This document shows positions 8,911 to 17,111 of a stretch of DNA of 64,000 nt, in pieces; the first letter of the stretch is position 1; each line of letters opens with the position of its first letter. The DNA comes from Ilumatobacteraceae bacterium. Its GTDB lineage: Bacteria > Actinomycetota > Acidimicrobiia > Acidimicrobiales > Ilumatobacteraceae. The stretch is from positions 1 through 64,000 of the forward strand of contig JALHOG010000025.1 of the NCBI GenBank assembly GCA_022843125.1. The letters are read 5' to 3'. Under the pieces are notes generated by a model. It was not told the DNA's origin. It did not search any database and saw only the letters and a list, made by a program, of their open reading frames with translations. Both the position numbers and the translations under genes were made by a program.

Positions 8911-10938
8911 ATGCGCATGCGGATGGTGGTCGCGGGACTGCTGGTGGCGATGATCCCGGTCGTGGCCGCGGGCGCGGGGCCGGCGGCGGGCGTCGGGCCG
9001 CTCGTGCCGCAGCAGCGCTCGTGCTTCGCAGTCGCCGGCACACCGGGCGATGTCGCGGTCGTGAACCTGACGCCGGTATTGGCGAAGGGGCCGGGGAGCG
9101 GGTTGTTGGTGTCGTCCGACATCGCCCAGCCGCCGGTGGCGTCGAACGTGAACTTCGGTCCCGGTTCGGTCGATCCGAACGTGGCGTTCGCGCCGATCGG
9201 GTCGGACGGGCGGGTCTGCTTCGTCAACTCGAACAACAGCCGGGTCGATCTGATCGCCGATCATCTCGGCACGATCGCGATCGAGAGCTTCACGCCCGCA
9301 AACGTCGATGCCACGCCGAAGCGAACCGTCGACACACGGATCGGGACCGGCGGGACGACGGTGACTCCCGGTGGCCGCGTGTGCTTCGAGGTCGCCGGAG
9401 CGCGGGGCGATGTTGCGGTCGTGAACCTGACGCCGGTGCTGGCGACCGGCCCCGGCAGCGGGCTGCTCGTGTCGTCCGACATCGCCCAGCCACCCGTGGC
9501 GTCGAACGTGAACTTCGGTCCGGGTTCGGTCGATCCGAACGTGGCGTTCGCGCCGATCGGGGCGGACGGGCGGGTGTGCTACGTCAACTCGAACAACAGT
9601 CAGGTCGATCTGATCGCGGATCATCTCGGCACGATCGCGATCGAGAGCTTCACGCCCGCCCAGCCCGACGCCACGCCGAAGCGCACCGTCGACACCCGGA
9701 CCGGGCTCGGTGGGACGACCGTGTCGCCGGGCGCCCGCGTGTGCTTCCGGGTCGCTGGATCGCCCGGCGATGTCGCGGTCGTGAACCTGACGCCGGTGCT
9801 GGCCACCGGCCCGGGTTTCGGGTTGTTGGTGTCGTCCGGCATCGCCCGGCCGCCGGTGGCGTCGAACGTGAACTTCAATCAGGGTTCGGTCGATCCGAAC
9901 GTGGCGTTCGCGCCGATCGGGTCGGACGGGCGGGTGTGCTTCGTCAACTCGAACAACAGCCGGGTCGATCTGATCGCCGATCACCTCGGCACGATCGCGA
10001 TCGAGAGCTTCACGCCTGCAAACGTCGATGCCACCCCGAAGCGGACGGTCGACACTCGCGACTGGCGACCCGACGTGTACCTCAACTTCCACGGGAGCGA
10101 GCAGCTCCTCGGGGCGACCGATGCGCGGTGGCCGTTCGTGCGGGCGAACCTCGACGGGTTCTGGGGCCACTGGTCGTCCGCCCCCGATCTCGAGAGCCAG
10201 TTCCGGAACACGATCGAGCTCACTCGCAAGGTCGCCGGTCGCGAACTCGTCTACGAGCATCCCATCGCTCTTCCGGACGGCTCGTGCGTGTCGTTCCTCG
10301 AGGACTGGTTCTACTCGGGCGTGCCCGGCGTGCCGGGCTCGGGTGTCGAAGGGAGGGCGCCCGACATCCGCTACGACCGCGTCGCGATGGCGCTGTACGC
10401 CGGCGACAACCCGAACTGCTGGGGCACGCTGGGCGGCTACCCGGGCATGCTCGCCAGGTTCCAGCTGCAGGGGTACGACGAGGTGTGGTCGCTCTGGCAG
10501 GCGTCCAACCTCGTCGACAACGGCGAACCACAGAACGGGACGTTCCCGCTGATCCGCCCCGGTTCCTCGGGCGATGCTGCGTACCGCAGCGGTGGCGCCG
10601 TCGTGATCGAGTGCCAGATGGACGACTGCCTCCACGATTCGGTGCGCGAGCAGTTCTTCCAGGTCATCCGCGACACCCATGCACGCGGTCAGTCGTTCGT
10701 CTGGTTCACCGGCTACTACGTCGAGTCGGGCATCGGTTCGTCGGGCTGGCTCGCGAAGGTGCAGCGCACCTACAACGCGATCGCCGACGCCGGCCTCTGG
10801 CGGCCGGGTGACGCCGTCACGATCATCAACTACTTCGGCGCCTACCCCGCGCTCCCCGAACGCAACCCGAACGGCACCCCCGCCGACACCGTCACCGGCG
10901 TCCTCGCCTGGCTCCTCGAACAACGCCCCGCCCGCTGA
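8911..10938 (+). CDS. secreted protein with three 120-residue repeats and a unique C-terminal domain
   Basis: An N-terminal signal peptide (VVAGLLVAMIPVVAAGAG) implies export. Residues ~20-380 are three nearly identical 120-residue repeats, each with VAVVNLTPVLATGPG, SNVNFGPGSVDPNVAFAPIG, GRVCFVNSNNS and VDLIADHLGTIAIESFTP; each ends in KRTVDTR. This domain type (DTR ... NLT ... SNVNF ... VDLIxD) is related to the one in the two secreted proteins at 54.3-56.3 kb. Residues ~385-675 form a different, non-repeated domain (VYLNFHGSEQLLG, RYDRVAMALYAGDNP, IECQMDDCLHD, FVWFTGYYVES, TIINYFGAYPALP) that I do not recognise; its alternating strand/helix pattern could be a barrel hydrolase, but no catalytic motif is certain. 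Probably a cell-surface or extracellular protein. Confidence 0.9.
   Translation: MRMRMVVAGLLVAMIPVVAAGAGPAAGVGPLVPQQRSCFAVAGTPGDVAVVNLTPVLAKGPGSGLLVSSDIAQPPVASNVNFGPGSVDPNVAFAPIGSDGRVCFVNSNNSRVDLIADHLGTIAIESFTPANVDATPKRTVDTRIGTGGTTVTPGGRVCFEVAGARGDVAVVNLTPVLATGPGSGLLVSSDIAQPPVASNVNFGPGSVDPNVAFAPIGADGRVCYVNSNNSQVDLIADHLGTIAIESFTPAQPDATPKRTVDTRTGLGGTTVSPGARVCFRVAGSPGDVAVVNLTPVLATGPGFGLLVSSGIARPPVASNVNFNQGSVDPNVAFAPIGSDGRVCFVNSNNSRVDLIADHLGTIAIESFTPANVDATPKRTVDTRDWRPDVYLNFHGSEQLLGATDARWPFVRANLDGFWGHWSSAPDLESQFRNTIELTRKVAGRELVYEHPIALPDGSCVSFLEDWFYSGVPGVPGSGVEGRAPDIRYDRVAMALYAGDNPNCWGTLGGYPGMLARFQLQGYDEVWSLWQASNLVDNGEPQNGTFPLIRPGSSGDAAYRSGGAVVIECQMDDCLHDSVREQFFQVIRDTHARGQSFVWFTGYYVESGIGSSGWLAKVQRTYNAIADAGLWRPGDAVTIINYFGAYPALPERNPNGTPADTVTGVLAWLLEQRPAR
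8971..10050 (+). repeat. three tandem 360-bp coding repeats
   Basis: The DNA repeats with an exact 360-bp period: gtgaacctgacgccggt occurs at 9061, 9421 and 9781, and the KRTVDTR junction falls at 9331, 9691 and 10051. Units 9331-9690 and 9691-10050 are complete. The first copy (8971-9330) is divergent at its 5' end, where the signal peptide region lies. Near-identity at nucleotide level indicates recent duplication or gene-conversion between units; copy number could vary between strains or be mis-assembled. Confidence 0.95.
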
Positions 10939-10962
10939 CGACTTCGACAACGGCATTCGCTC

Positions 10963-11403
10963 GTGGACGCATCGAGGATCGACCACTCTGGAGCCGTGTT
11001 GCAGGGCAGCGCGTTCGCGATCCATGTGTACTGCGACCTCGTGACGGTTGTGCTCCCCGTGATGGTTCTTGTTCTGGCGGGCATCGTCGGCGGCCCCCTC
11101 CTGGTCGTGCCGGTCCTTCTGGTGGGACTGCCGCTGCTGCTGTGGCGAGTTCGAGGGACTCATGCGCGCGTCGATGGCAACACGGTGATCGTCAGGAACG
11201 TCTTTTCGACGCACGTGCTCGAGGGGCCGGTACGGATGTGCGATGCCACGAACCGTTTCAACACTCGTCTCGGGTCGAGCCGAGCGCTCAAGAATTCGAC
11301 CGGGCGGTGCGTCGTGGTCCATGCCGCACTCCGCCTGACGGACTCGGGCAGTGACGCTGCTGAGGCGTGGCTTCTGGGCGTGACTCGACGGTCCCGTCGT
11401 TGA
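10963..11403 (+). CDS. small membrane protein, possible PH-like domain
   Basis: A 146-residue protein with two hydrophobic stretches (VTVVLPVMVLVLAGIVGG and LLVVPVLLVGLPLLLW, about residues 27-62) separated by a short turn, followed by a ~80-residue soluble part with ARVDGNTVIVRNVFSTHVL. Two helices followed by a beta-strand-rich xVDGxxVxVRN region resembles actinobacterial PH-domain membrane proteins, but this is a structural guess. The start is a GTG at 10963, 24 bp after the preceding stop. The coding potential is less certain than for the neighbours. Confidence 0.55.
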   Translation: MDASRIDHSGAVLQGSAFAIHVYCDLVTVVLPVMVLVLAGIVGGPLLVVPVLLVGLPLLLWRVRGTHARVDGNTVIVRNVFSTHVLEGPVRMCDATNRFNTRLGSSRALKNSTGRCVVVHAALRLTDSGSDAAEAWLLGVTRRSRR

Positions 11404-11409
11404 ACCCGA

Positions 11410-11427
11410 CGGGGCCGGAGTGCCCCG
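11410..11427. terminator. hairpin between convergent genes
   Basis: A perfect 6-bp stem CGGGGC/GCCCCG with a 6-nt loop lies in the 55-bp gap between two convergent genes. There is no T-run on either side, so it may act as a weak bidirectional terminator or merely an RNA-end stabiliser. Confidence 0.4.
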
Positions 11428-11458
11428 GATCGCTGTCAGACGCGGCCGTCAGGGCCAG

Positions 11459-12724
11459 TTAGCCCGGGCGGGTGGGGCCGTTCCGCTCGCGGAGTTGGTC
11501 GAGGGGGAGGGCGATGACGGTCCAGTCTCGTCGTCGGAGGCGCCATCGTCGACGGGCGCACTGTTCGTCGGCTCGTGTGACGGTGCGTTCGGGGTGGGGG
11601 CGGGCGCCGTGGTCGTGCTTGGCGGCGTTGCGGTTGTGGGTGGGGCACTGGAGGCGGCCGTTGTGCTGGGCGGTGGGGCCGCCCTGTGCGTAGGGGACGA
11701 TGTGGTCGACGTCGCAGCGATCAGCAGGCACATCGCACGCTGATGGGTGTTGGCAGTGCATGTCGCGAGCCTCGATCGCGCGGCGGAGGGCGCCGGTGAA
11801 CGAGCGCTGCTTCGATACCGACACCACGGTGGTGGGGCCGTCGAAGAGGACGACCTCCAACATGGCATCGGTGAGGTACGGCGCCAGATGGGCGGGCGTG
11901 ATGACCACGCCGTTTGCGAGTTCGCACAGCTCGGCGATGGTGCCGTCACCGACGTGGGCGACGAACAAAGGTCGTGGGACGACGGCGTCGGGTGGCATGG
12001 CGGCGGAGCGGGTGGCCATGAGCACCATGGCGGCAGCGCGTCGTTGGGCGGGTGTGCGTTCGACGCCGGCGGCGAGGTCGGCCAGCTTGAGTTCGTCGGT
12101 GAGACGGGTGAGCTCGGTCGCGAAGATCGCGCCGCCGACAGGGTCGAGCTGAGCGTCGATGACGGTCATGCCGTCGAGGGTCTGGGAGCAGTGAGCGTGG
12201 GCGTCGGCCGCGTGCTGGTCGGCGGCGCGGTCTTGGCGGCCGAGTGCGGCGTCGGCGCGGTGTTCCCAGTAGCGCACGATGCGCACGGCGTCGGGGAACC
12301 ACAGGTCACGGACCTGGCCGAGGAGCAGCTGCTCGTCGCGGGCGAACAACTCGCGGCGTGCAGCGCTGTTGGCGCGGGCGAGCAGGTCGACCTGGTCCAA
12401 CGACACGTCGCCCGCTGACCCGGCCGCCGCGGTGGCGGGCATCGACGACAACACCCCCGAACGTTGCAGCACCCGCGCAGCGGTCTTCTTCGCAGCGCCG
12501 GTCTCGCGGGACAGTCGGGCGGCGGCGCTCTTGGAGCCGTCGGACGCCCACACCTGCCGCCGCTGCCACCGCTCCACCAACGGAGCACCCACCACGGCGA
12601 GCCGATCACCCAGCCGCTGGACCGACACGACCAACGCATGCAACTCGGCATCGGTCAGCCCGTCCACATCGACAGCAGCGAGCGCATCCACCGCTCCGCT
12701 CAGAAGACCGACCGCAGGCTCCAT
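11459..12724 (-). CDS. DUF222 / HNH endonuclease domain protein (13E12 family)
   Basis: A 421-residue protein with an N-terminal DUF222 region (about 1-290, largely helical: ALVVSVQRLGDRL, ARANSAARRELFARDEQ) and a C-terminal HNH nuclease domain (RDMHCQHPSACDVP, CDVDHIVPYAQGG, CPTHNRNAAKH). All HNH elements are visible: the paired cysteines, DH, Asn and the final His. These proteins are multicopy in actinobacteria (the 13E12 repeat family of mycobacteria) and are suspected of mobile or selfish behaviour; their role is not established. Thr, Arg and Pro codons in the extreme C-terminus differ in style from neighbours. The start is ATG 12724, which leaves a 162-bp divergent promoter to the next gene. 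Confidence 0.92.
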   Translation of the reverse strand: MEPAVGLLSGAVDALAAVDVDGLTDAELHALVVSVQRLGDRLAVVGAPLVERWQRRQVWASDGSKSAAARLSRETGAAKKTAARVLQRSGVLSSMPATAAAGSAGDVSLDQVDLLARANSAARRELFARDEQLLLGQVRDLWFPDAVRIVRYWEHRADAALGRQDRAADQHAADAHAHCSQTLDGMTVIDAQLDPVGGAIFATELTRLTDELKLADLAAGVERTPAQRRAAAMVLMATRSAAMPPDAVVPRPLFVAHVGDGTIAELCELANGVVITPAHLAPYLTDAMLEVVLFDGPTTVVSVSKQRSFTGALRRAIEARDMHCQHPSACDVPADRCDVDHIVPYAQGGPTAQHNGRLQCPTHNRNAAKHDHGARPHPERTVTRADEQCARRRWRLRRRDWTVIALPLDQLRERNGPTRPG

Positions 12725-12886
12725 GCAGAAATACTAGCAAACACCAGTTCGATTTGCAACCCCGACGTCGGATCTTTCTGACTCGTTGGGACGCTCCGGG
12801 CGTGGGTGCGAGCGGGGGACAACCCCCGACCACCCCACCGGGTCACACCATGGTTCGGGGAGGTCACATCCCGGATCGTGTGCAGC

Positions 12887-14128
12887 ATGAACCGAACCCG
12901 CCAGGTCCCTCGTCGTCGCGCACTCGCCCTGATCGGCGTCACCCTCGCTCTGACGCTCGCCGCATGCGGCACCGAGACGCAGGAGGCCGCGGTGGTCACG
13001 ACCGCTCCAGCGACAGCGGCACCGACGACCGCACCCACCACCACCGCGTCGACAGCGCCGACGACCGCGGCCACGACCACCGCGCCGACGCCGCCGACGA
13101 CGGCTCCGCTGCCGATCCAGGCGGTCGCCGACCTGCTCGCCGCGCACGACGACGGGACCGAGTTCGTGGGCGCGGTCGTCGGCATCGGTGACGCCACGGG
13201 CGCCACCGCGATCACGACCGCCGGCCGCATCTCGCTGGCGGGCGCAGACCCGGTCGACCCGGACGTCGCGTGGAACATCGGCAGCGTCACCAAGGTGTTC
13301 GTGGCCGTGGTGGCCCTGCAGCTCGTCGACGAAGGCGCGCTCGACCTCGACAGCGGGATCGACCCCTGGTTCCCGGCACTCGACGACGCTCCTGCGATCA
13401 CGCCCCGGATGCTCCTCCGGCACACGAGCGGCCTGGCGGAGTACCTCGACCTCGCCGCGCAGGAACCGGCACGTCGATGGGAACCAGCCGAGCTCATCGC
13501 GCTCGCGGAGACCCGCGGGCGCGTCGGTGCACCCGGTGCCGGCTACGCCTACTCGAACGCGAACTACATCGCACTCGGCGAGATCATCGAGCAGGTGACG
13601 GGCAACTCATGGGACGAGGAGGTCCGGCGGCGCATCGTGGAGCCGCTCGGTCTCACGGGCACGCAGCTCGTGAACGCCACGGGTCGCGTGCCTGGGCACG
13701 CGCTCGTCGACGGCGCCTGGGTCGACGTGGCCGGCTCGGCCGATCCGTCGATCGGTGGGGCAGCCGGTGCGCTCGAGTCGACCGTCGCCGACCTGCTGCG
13801 GTTCGCCGGCGCCCTCGCCGGCGGCTCGCTCGTGTCGGCCGAGCTCCGCTCCGAGATGGAGACGTTCGCCCCCGCCGAGGACTATTCGGCGTTCGGGGTC
13901 GAGCACTCGTACGGCCTCGGCCTCGAGCGGTACGAGACCGCGGGGGTCACGGTGCTCGGCCACCTCGGCGTCGGCGACGCGGCAGGGCACAGTGCGTTCG
14001 TCGGCTTCGACCCGGACCGGGGCAACATCGTGACCGTCCAGTTCAACACCGCTGTTCCAGGGCCGCAGGCGGTCCTCGCCATCGAGATCCTCGAGGCGCT
14101 CGCAGCGGACGGCGTCAGCGCAGGCTGA
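12887..14128 (+). CDS. serine beta-lactamase-family lipoprotein (class C / PBP4-like hydrolase)
   Basis: An exported lipoprotein: the signal sequence ends in a lipobox (LTLAACGT), and a Thr/Ala/Pro-rich linker of ~45 residues precedes the catalytic domain. The domain is of the beta-lactamase/transpeptidase-like superfamily (PF00144 type) with SVTK as the nucleophile SxxK, YSN as the YxN element, the conserved HTSGL, and GHLG near the end in the KTG position. Members act as esterases, DD-peptidases or peptidases, rarely as true beta-lactamases, so no resistance function should be read from it. The start is ATG 12887 because the upstream in-frame extension lacks a signal peptide. The last 14 bp overlap the convergent HAD gene. 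Confidence 0.9.
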   Translation: MNRTRQVPRRRALALIGVTLALTLAACGTETQEAAVVTTAPATAAPTTAPTTTASTAPTTAATTTAPTPPTTAPLPIQAVADLLAAHDDGTEFVGAVVGIGDATGATAITTAGRISLAGADPVDPDVAWNIGSVTKVFVAVVALQLVDEGALDLDSGIDPWFPALDDAPAITPRMLLRHTSGLAEYLDLAAQEPARRWEPAELIALAETRGRVGAPGAGYAYSNANYIALGEIIEQVTGNSWDEEVRRRIVEPLGLTGTQLVNATGRVPGHALVDGAWVDVAGSADPSIGGAAGALESTVADLLRFAGALAGGSLVSAELRSEMETFAPAEDYSAFGVEHSYGLGLERYETAGVTVLGHLGVGDAAGHSAFVGFDPDRGNIVTVQFNTAVPGPQAVLAIEILEALAADGVSAG

Positions 14129-14732
14129 TGGCGAGGACGGCTTCGAGGTCGGTGATCGCCTGGTCGGCGGAGAGGACCTTGATGGTGGTCATGCCCATCG
14201 CCTTGGCCGGCTTGAGGTTGATGCCGAGGTCGTCGAGGAAGACCACCTGGTGTGGCTCGACCCCGGCGGCGCGGCACGCGATCTCGTAGAACTCGGTCTC
14301 GGGCTTGCGCACGCCGACCTTGCTCGACTCGACCACATGACCGAAGCGGGTCATGATCGCGTCGATCTCGTCGCGGTGACCATCGGTCGCGAAGTTGTTC
14401 GTCAGGCAGGCGGTGACGTAGCCCGCCTCGATGACGCGATCGAGAGCGGTCACCATCTCCGGCCGCACGGTGCCGTACAGCATCCCGATCACGTCGCGCC
14501 CCGGGACCCGATGCCCGAGCGCCTCAGATTCGGCCGCGAACAGGGTGTCGAACTCCTCGTGCGACACCTCCCGCCGCTCGATCTTCGCCCACGCGTTGTC
14601 GTCGGGATCGGTGGCGTTGACGGTGCGGATGTGGTCGATCGGGATGCCGTTCGCCCGCTCGTACGCGTTGAACGCCTCGAAGGGGCTCGACAGGATCACG
14701 CCCCCGAAGTCCCAGAACACTGCGGTGATCAC
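14115..14732 (-). CDS. HAD superfamily hydrolase, subfamily IA
   Basis: A cytosolic phosphatase-like enzyme of 205 residues. Motif I is FWDFGGV near the N-terminus, motif II is CLTNNF, motif III is the Lys in SSKVGVRKPETEF, and motif IV is VFLDDLGINL, so all four HAD elements are present. The helical cap between motifs I and II places it in subfamily IA, close to the epoxide-hydrolase N-terminal / haloacid dehalogenase-like group. The start is the GTG at 14732 (VITAVFWDF), directly before motif I; it is divergent from the NYN gene with only 16 bp between the start codons. Substrate is unknown. Confidence 0.88.
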   Translation of the reverse strand: MITAVFWDFGGVILSSPFEAFNAYERANGIPIDHIRTVNATDPDDNAWAKIERREVSHEEFDTLFAAESEALGHRVPGRDVIGMLYGTVRPEMVTALDRVIEAGYVTACLTNNFATDGHRDEIDAIMTRFGHVVESSKVGVRKPETEFYEIACRAAGVEPHQVVFLDDLGINLKPAKAMGMTTIKVLSADQAITDLEAVLAISLR

Positions 14733-14748
14733 AGCGGCGCACTCTACG

Positions 14749-16338
14749 ATGAAGCCTCGCATGCCTCGTAGTTCCTCGTCAGCGGCGTCATCAGCCGCAC
14801 GCAGCGTCCACTTCGTCGTCGATGGATCCAACATCGCCACGGAGGGTCGCAGCCAACCCAGCCTCCAACAGCTCAACGAAGCGGTGCTCGCCTTCATGGA
14901 AGAGCACCCCGGCGCGCTGATCACCGTCGTCGTCGACGCCACCTTCGGGCACCGCATCGACAAGAAGGAGGTCACCGAGTTCGACGAAGCCGTCGCCAAC
15001 AACGAGCTCGTCACCCCTCCCGCCGGTGCCGTCGGTCGCGGCGACGCATTCGTGCTGTCGATCGCGAACAAGGCCAAGGCGGGCATCCTCTCGAACGACT
15101 CGTTCCAGGAGTTCCACGGTCAGTACGACTGGCTGTTCGACCAGGGCCGCCTCATCGGGGGCAAGCCGGTTCCGCACGTCGGCTGGGTGTTCGTCGAGCG
15201 CACACCGGTCCGCGGGCCGAAGAGCCGTCAGTCGGTGAAGGAAGCCAAGCGCGTCGACAACGGTGAAGCGCCCGCGCCGGCCTCCTCGGGGCGCCGCGGC
15301 CGCCGGGGCAGCACGAAGTCGGGCTCGGTACTCGCGAACGCACCGCTCCCTGTGCCCACCACTCCGCCGCCCGGTCCGGCTCGCTCCATCGCCCCGGAAG
15401 CCGCTCCCGACGACGACGTCGTCGAGCACGTCGCCCAGGCGGTTGCGGCGGCGGCTGCGCCGCCTCCGGCCAAGGGCCCGGTGAACGACCTCATGCCGTT
15501 CCTCGAGTTCGTCGAACGTCATCCAGTGGGCACGAGTTGCACCGCGGTCATCGAGTCGTATTCCTCGCACGGTGCGTACGCCCGGTCCGACTCGGTCCTC
15601 GTGTACATCCCCCTGCGCCTGATGGACGAGCCGCCGCCTCGCAGCGCCCGTTCGCGCCTGCGGCTCGGTGAAGCGGTGACCCTCGTCGTGGTCGGCTACG
15701 CGCCCGAGCGGCGCAGCGTCGACGCCGCGCTGCCGCACATGTCGCCGGCTGCGCCCGAGGCCCCCGCCGAGGCCAAGCGGCCCCGACGTTCCCGGGCTGC
15801 GGCGAACGTGGCCGACACCGTCGACGCTGCCGAGGCCGCAGCCGCAGCGCCTGCGAAGCCGTCGCGTTCGCGGCGTGCCAAGGCAGCGCCCGCCGTGTCC
15901 ACACCCGATGCCGCCCCGACGGAGCCGTCGGTCGCCGCCGAGCCGGTCGCCGTCGCTGATGGTGCTGTGCCCGAGCGGCCGGCGACGCGACGCCGCAGTA
16001 CGAAGCGTGCCTCGCCCGAACCCGTCGTCGAACCCGTCGTCGAGCCCGCCGCCCCGGCCAGCCGCACGAGGCGAGCGCCGAAGGCGGCGCCCGCAGCTGC
16101 TCCCGCCGTCACCCCGGCTGCCACTCCTGCCGCATCGACGAAGCAGGCACCCGCCAAGAAGCCCGCCACGAAGAAGGCGGCTGCGAAGAAGGCGCCGGCT
16201 GCCAAGGCACCCGCCGCCGTCAAGGTGCCGGTCGTCAAGGTGCCGGTCGCCAAGGTGCCGGTCGCCAAGGCGGCAGCGAAGCGAGCCCCCGCCCGCCGCC
16301 CGGCCAAGGGCGCGGCACCGGCCACCGGCGAGGGCTGA
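14749..16338 (+). CDS. NYN (PIN-like) RNase-domain protein with histone-H1-like tail
   Basis: Three regions are visible. Residues ~18-170 are a NYN/Zc3h12a-type PIN-fold nuclease domain with acidic residues in HFVVDGSNIATEGR, TVVVDATFGHRID and GRGDAFVLSIANK, which suggests metal-dependent RNA cleavage. A middle ~85-residue domain (FLEFVERHPVGTSCTAVIES, SDSVLVYIPLRL, LGEAVTLVVVG) resembles an S1/OB-like fold. The rest is a ~180-residue tail of Ala, Lys, Pro, Arg and Val ending in KKPATKKAAAKKAP and VPV-x-KVPV repeats, like histone H1 or the tails of mycobacterial HupB, so nucleic-acid binding is likely. I chose ATG 14749; ATG 14761 is also possible. The stop overlaps the xth start by one base, so the two may be translationally coupled. 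Confidence 0.85.
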   Translation: MKPRMPRSSSSAASSAARSVHFVVDGSNIATEGRSQPSLQQLNEAVLAFMEEHPGALITVVVDATFGHRIDKKEVTEFDEAVANNELVTPPAGAVGRGDAFVLSIANKAKAGILSNDSFQEFHGQYDWLFDQGRLIGGKPVPHVGWVFVERTPVRGPKSRQSVKEAKRVDNGEAPAPASSGRRGRRGSTKSGSVLANAPLPVPTTPPPGPARSIAPEAAPDDDVVEHVAQAVAAAAAPPPAKGPVNDLMPFLEFVERHPVGTSCTAVIESYSSHGAYARSDSVLVYIPLRLMDEPPPRSARSRLRLGEAVTLVVVGYAPERRSVDAALPHMSPAAPEAPAEAKRPRRSRAAANVADTVDAAEAAAAAPAKPSRSRRAKAAPAVSTPDAAPTEPSVAAEPVAVADGAVPERPATRRRSTKRASPEPVVEPVVEPAAPASRTRRAPKAAPAAAPAVTPAATPAASTKQAPAKKPATKKAAAKKAPAAKAPAAVKVPVVKVPVAKVPVAKAAAKRAPARRPAKGAAPATGEG

Positions 16339-17111
16339 TGCGCGTCGTCACGTGGAACGTCAACTCGCTACGCGCACGGTTGGAGCGCGTCGAGGAGTGG
16401 CTGCGTGAGGTCCAACCCGACGTGCTCTGCATGCAGGAGACCAAGCTCGCCGACGACGCCTTCCCGGCGCTCACGTTCGAAGCGCTCGGCTACGAGTGCG
16501 CACACCACGGCCAGGGGCAGTGGAACGGGGTCGCGATCCTGTCCAAGGTGGGGCTCAGCGATGTGGTTGCCAACTTCGCCCCGGGTATCGAGCCCGATCC
16601 CGACGCGCGCGTCATCACCGCGACCTGCGGCGGGGTGCGCGTCACCTGCTGCTACGTGCCCAACGGGCGATCGCTCGACGACGACCACTACGTCTACAAG
16701 CTGAGCTGGCTCGACCGGCTGCACGCCCACCTGCTGGCCGACACCGACCCGGGCGCCGACGTGATCGTCACCGGCGACTTCAACATCGCCCCGGACGACC
16801 GCGACGTCTACGACCCCGCGAAGCTCGTCGGGGCGACGCACGTGAGCGAGCCCGAACGGGAGCGTCTGCAGACCCTCCTCGACTGGGGCCTCGTCGACCT
16901 GTTCCGACACCAGTATCCCGACGCGGCGTCGGTCTACTCCTGGTGGGACTATCGGGCGGGTGACTTCCACCAGGGCCGCGGGTTGCGGATCGACCTCGTG
17001 CTCGGATCGCGTTCGGTGACCGATCGCCTCGAGTGGAGCACCGTCGACCGGAACGCGCGCAAGGGCCAATCGCCCAGCGATCACGCACCCGTCATCGTCG
17101 ACCTCGCCTGA
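16338..17111 (+). CDS. xth: exodeoxyribonuclease III
   Basis: AP endonuclease / 3'-5' exonuclease for base excision repair, 257 residues as expected. Catalytic motifs of the exonuclease III family are intact: TWNVNSLRAR, MQETKL with the metal-binding Glu, NGVAILSK, TGDFNIAP with the catalytic Asp/Asn pair, LRIDLVL, and the final SDHAPVIVDL. The start codon shares a base with the preceding stop (TGATG), and the 3' end overlaps the convergent helicase gene by 31 bp. Confidence 0.96.
   Translation: MRVVTWNVNSLRARLERVEEWLREVQPDVLCMQETKLADDAFPALTFEALGYECAHHGQGQWNGVAILSKVGLSDVVANFAPGIEPDPDARVITATCGGVRVTCCYVPNGRSLDDDHYVYKLSWLDRLHAHLLADTDPGADVIVTGDFNIAPDDRDVYDPAKLVGATHVSEPERERLQTLLDWGLVDLFRHQYPDAASVYSWWDYRAGDFHQGRGLRIDLVLGSRSVTDRLEWSTVDRNARKGQSPSDHAPVIVDLA

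Noticed and set aside
8971-10050. Repeats considered as a CRISPR-like array or mobile element
   Set aside because: The units are 360 bp, contiguous, in frame and coding, with no spacers, inverted ends or transposase.
8872-11322. Minus-strand open frame of 816 codons opposite the repeat protein
   Set aside because: Repeats in its translation merely mirror the tandem repeats of the real plus-strand gene.
12887-14128. Serine hydrolase as an antibiotic-resistance beta-lactamase
   Set aside because: Only general superfamily motifs are present; most such lipoproteins are esterases or peptidases, so no resistance call is supported.
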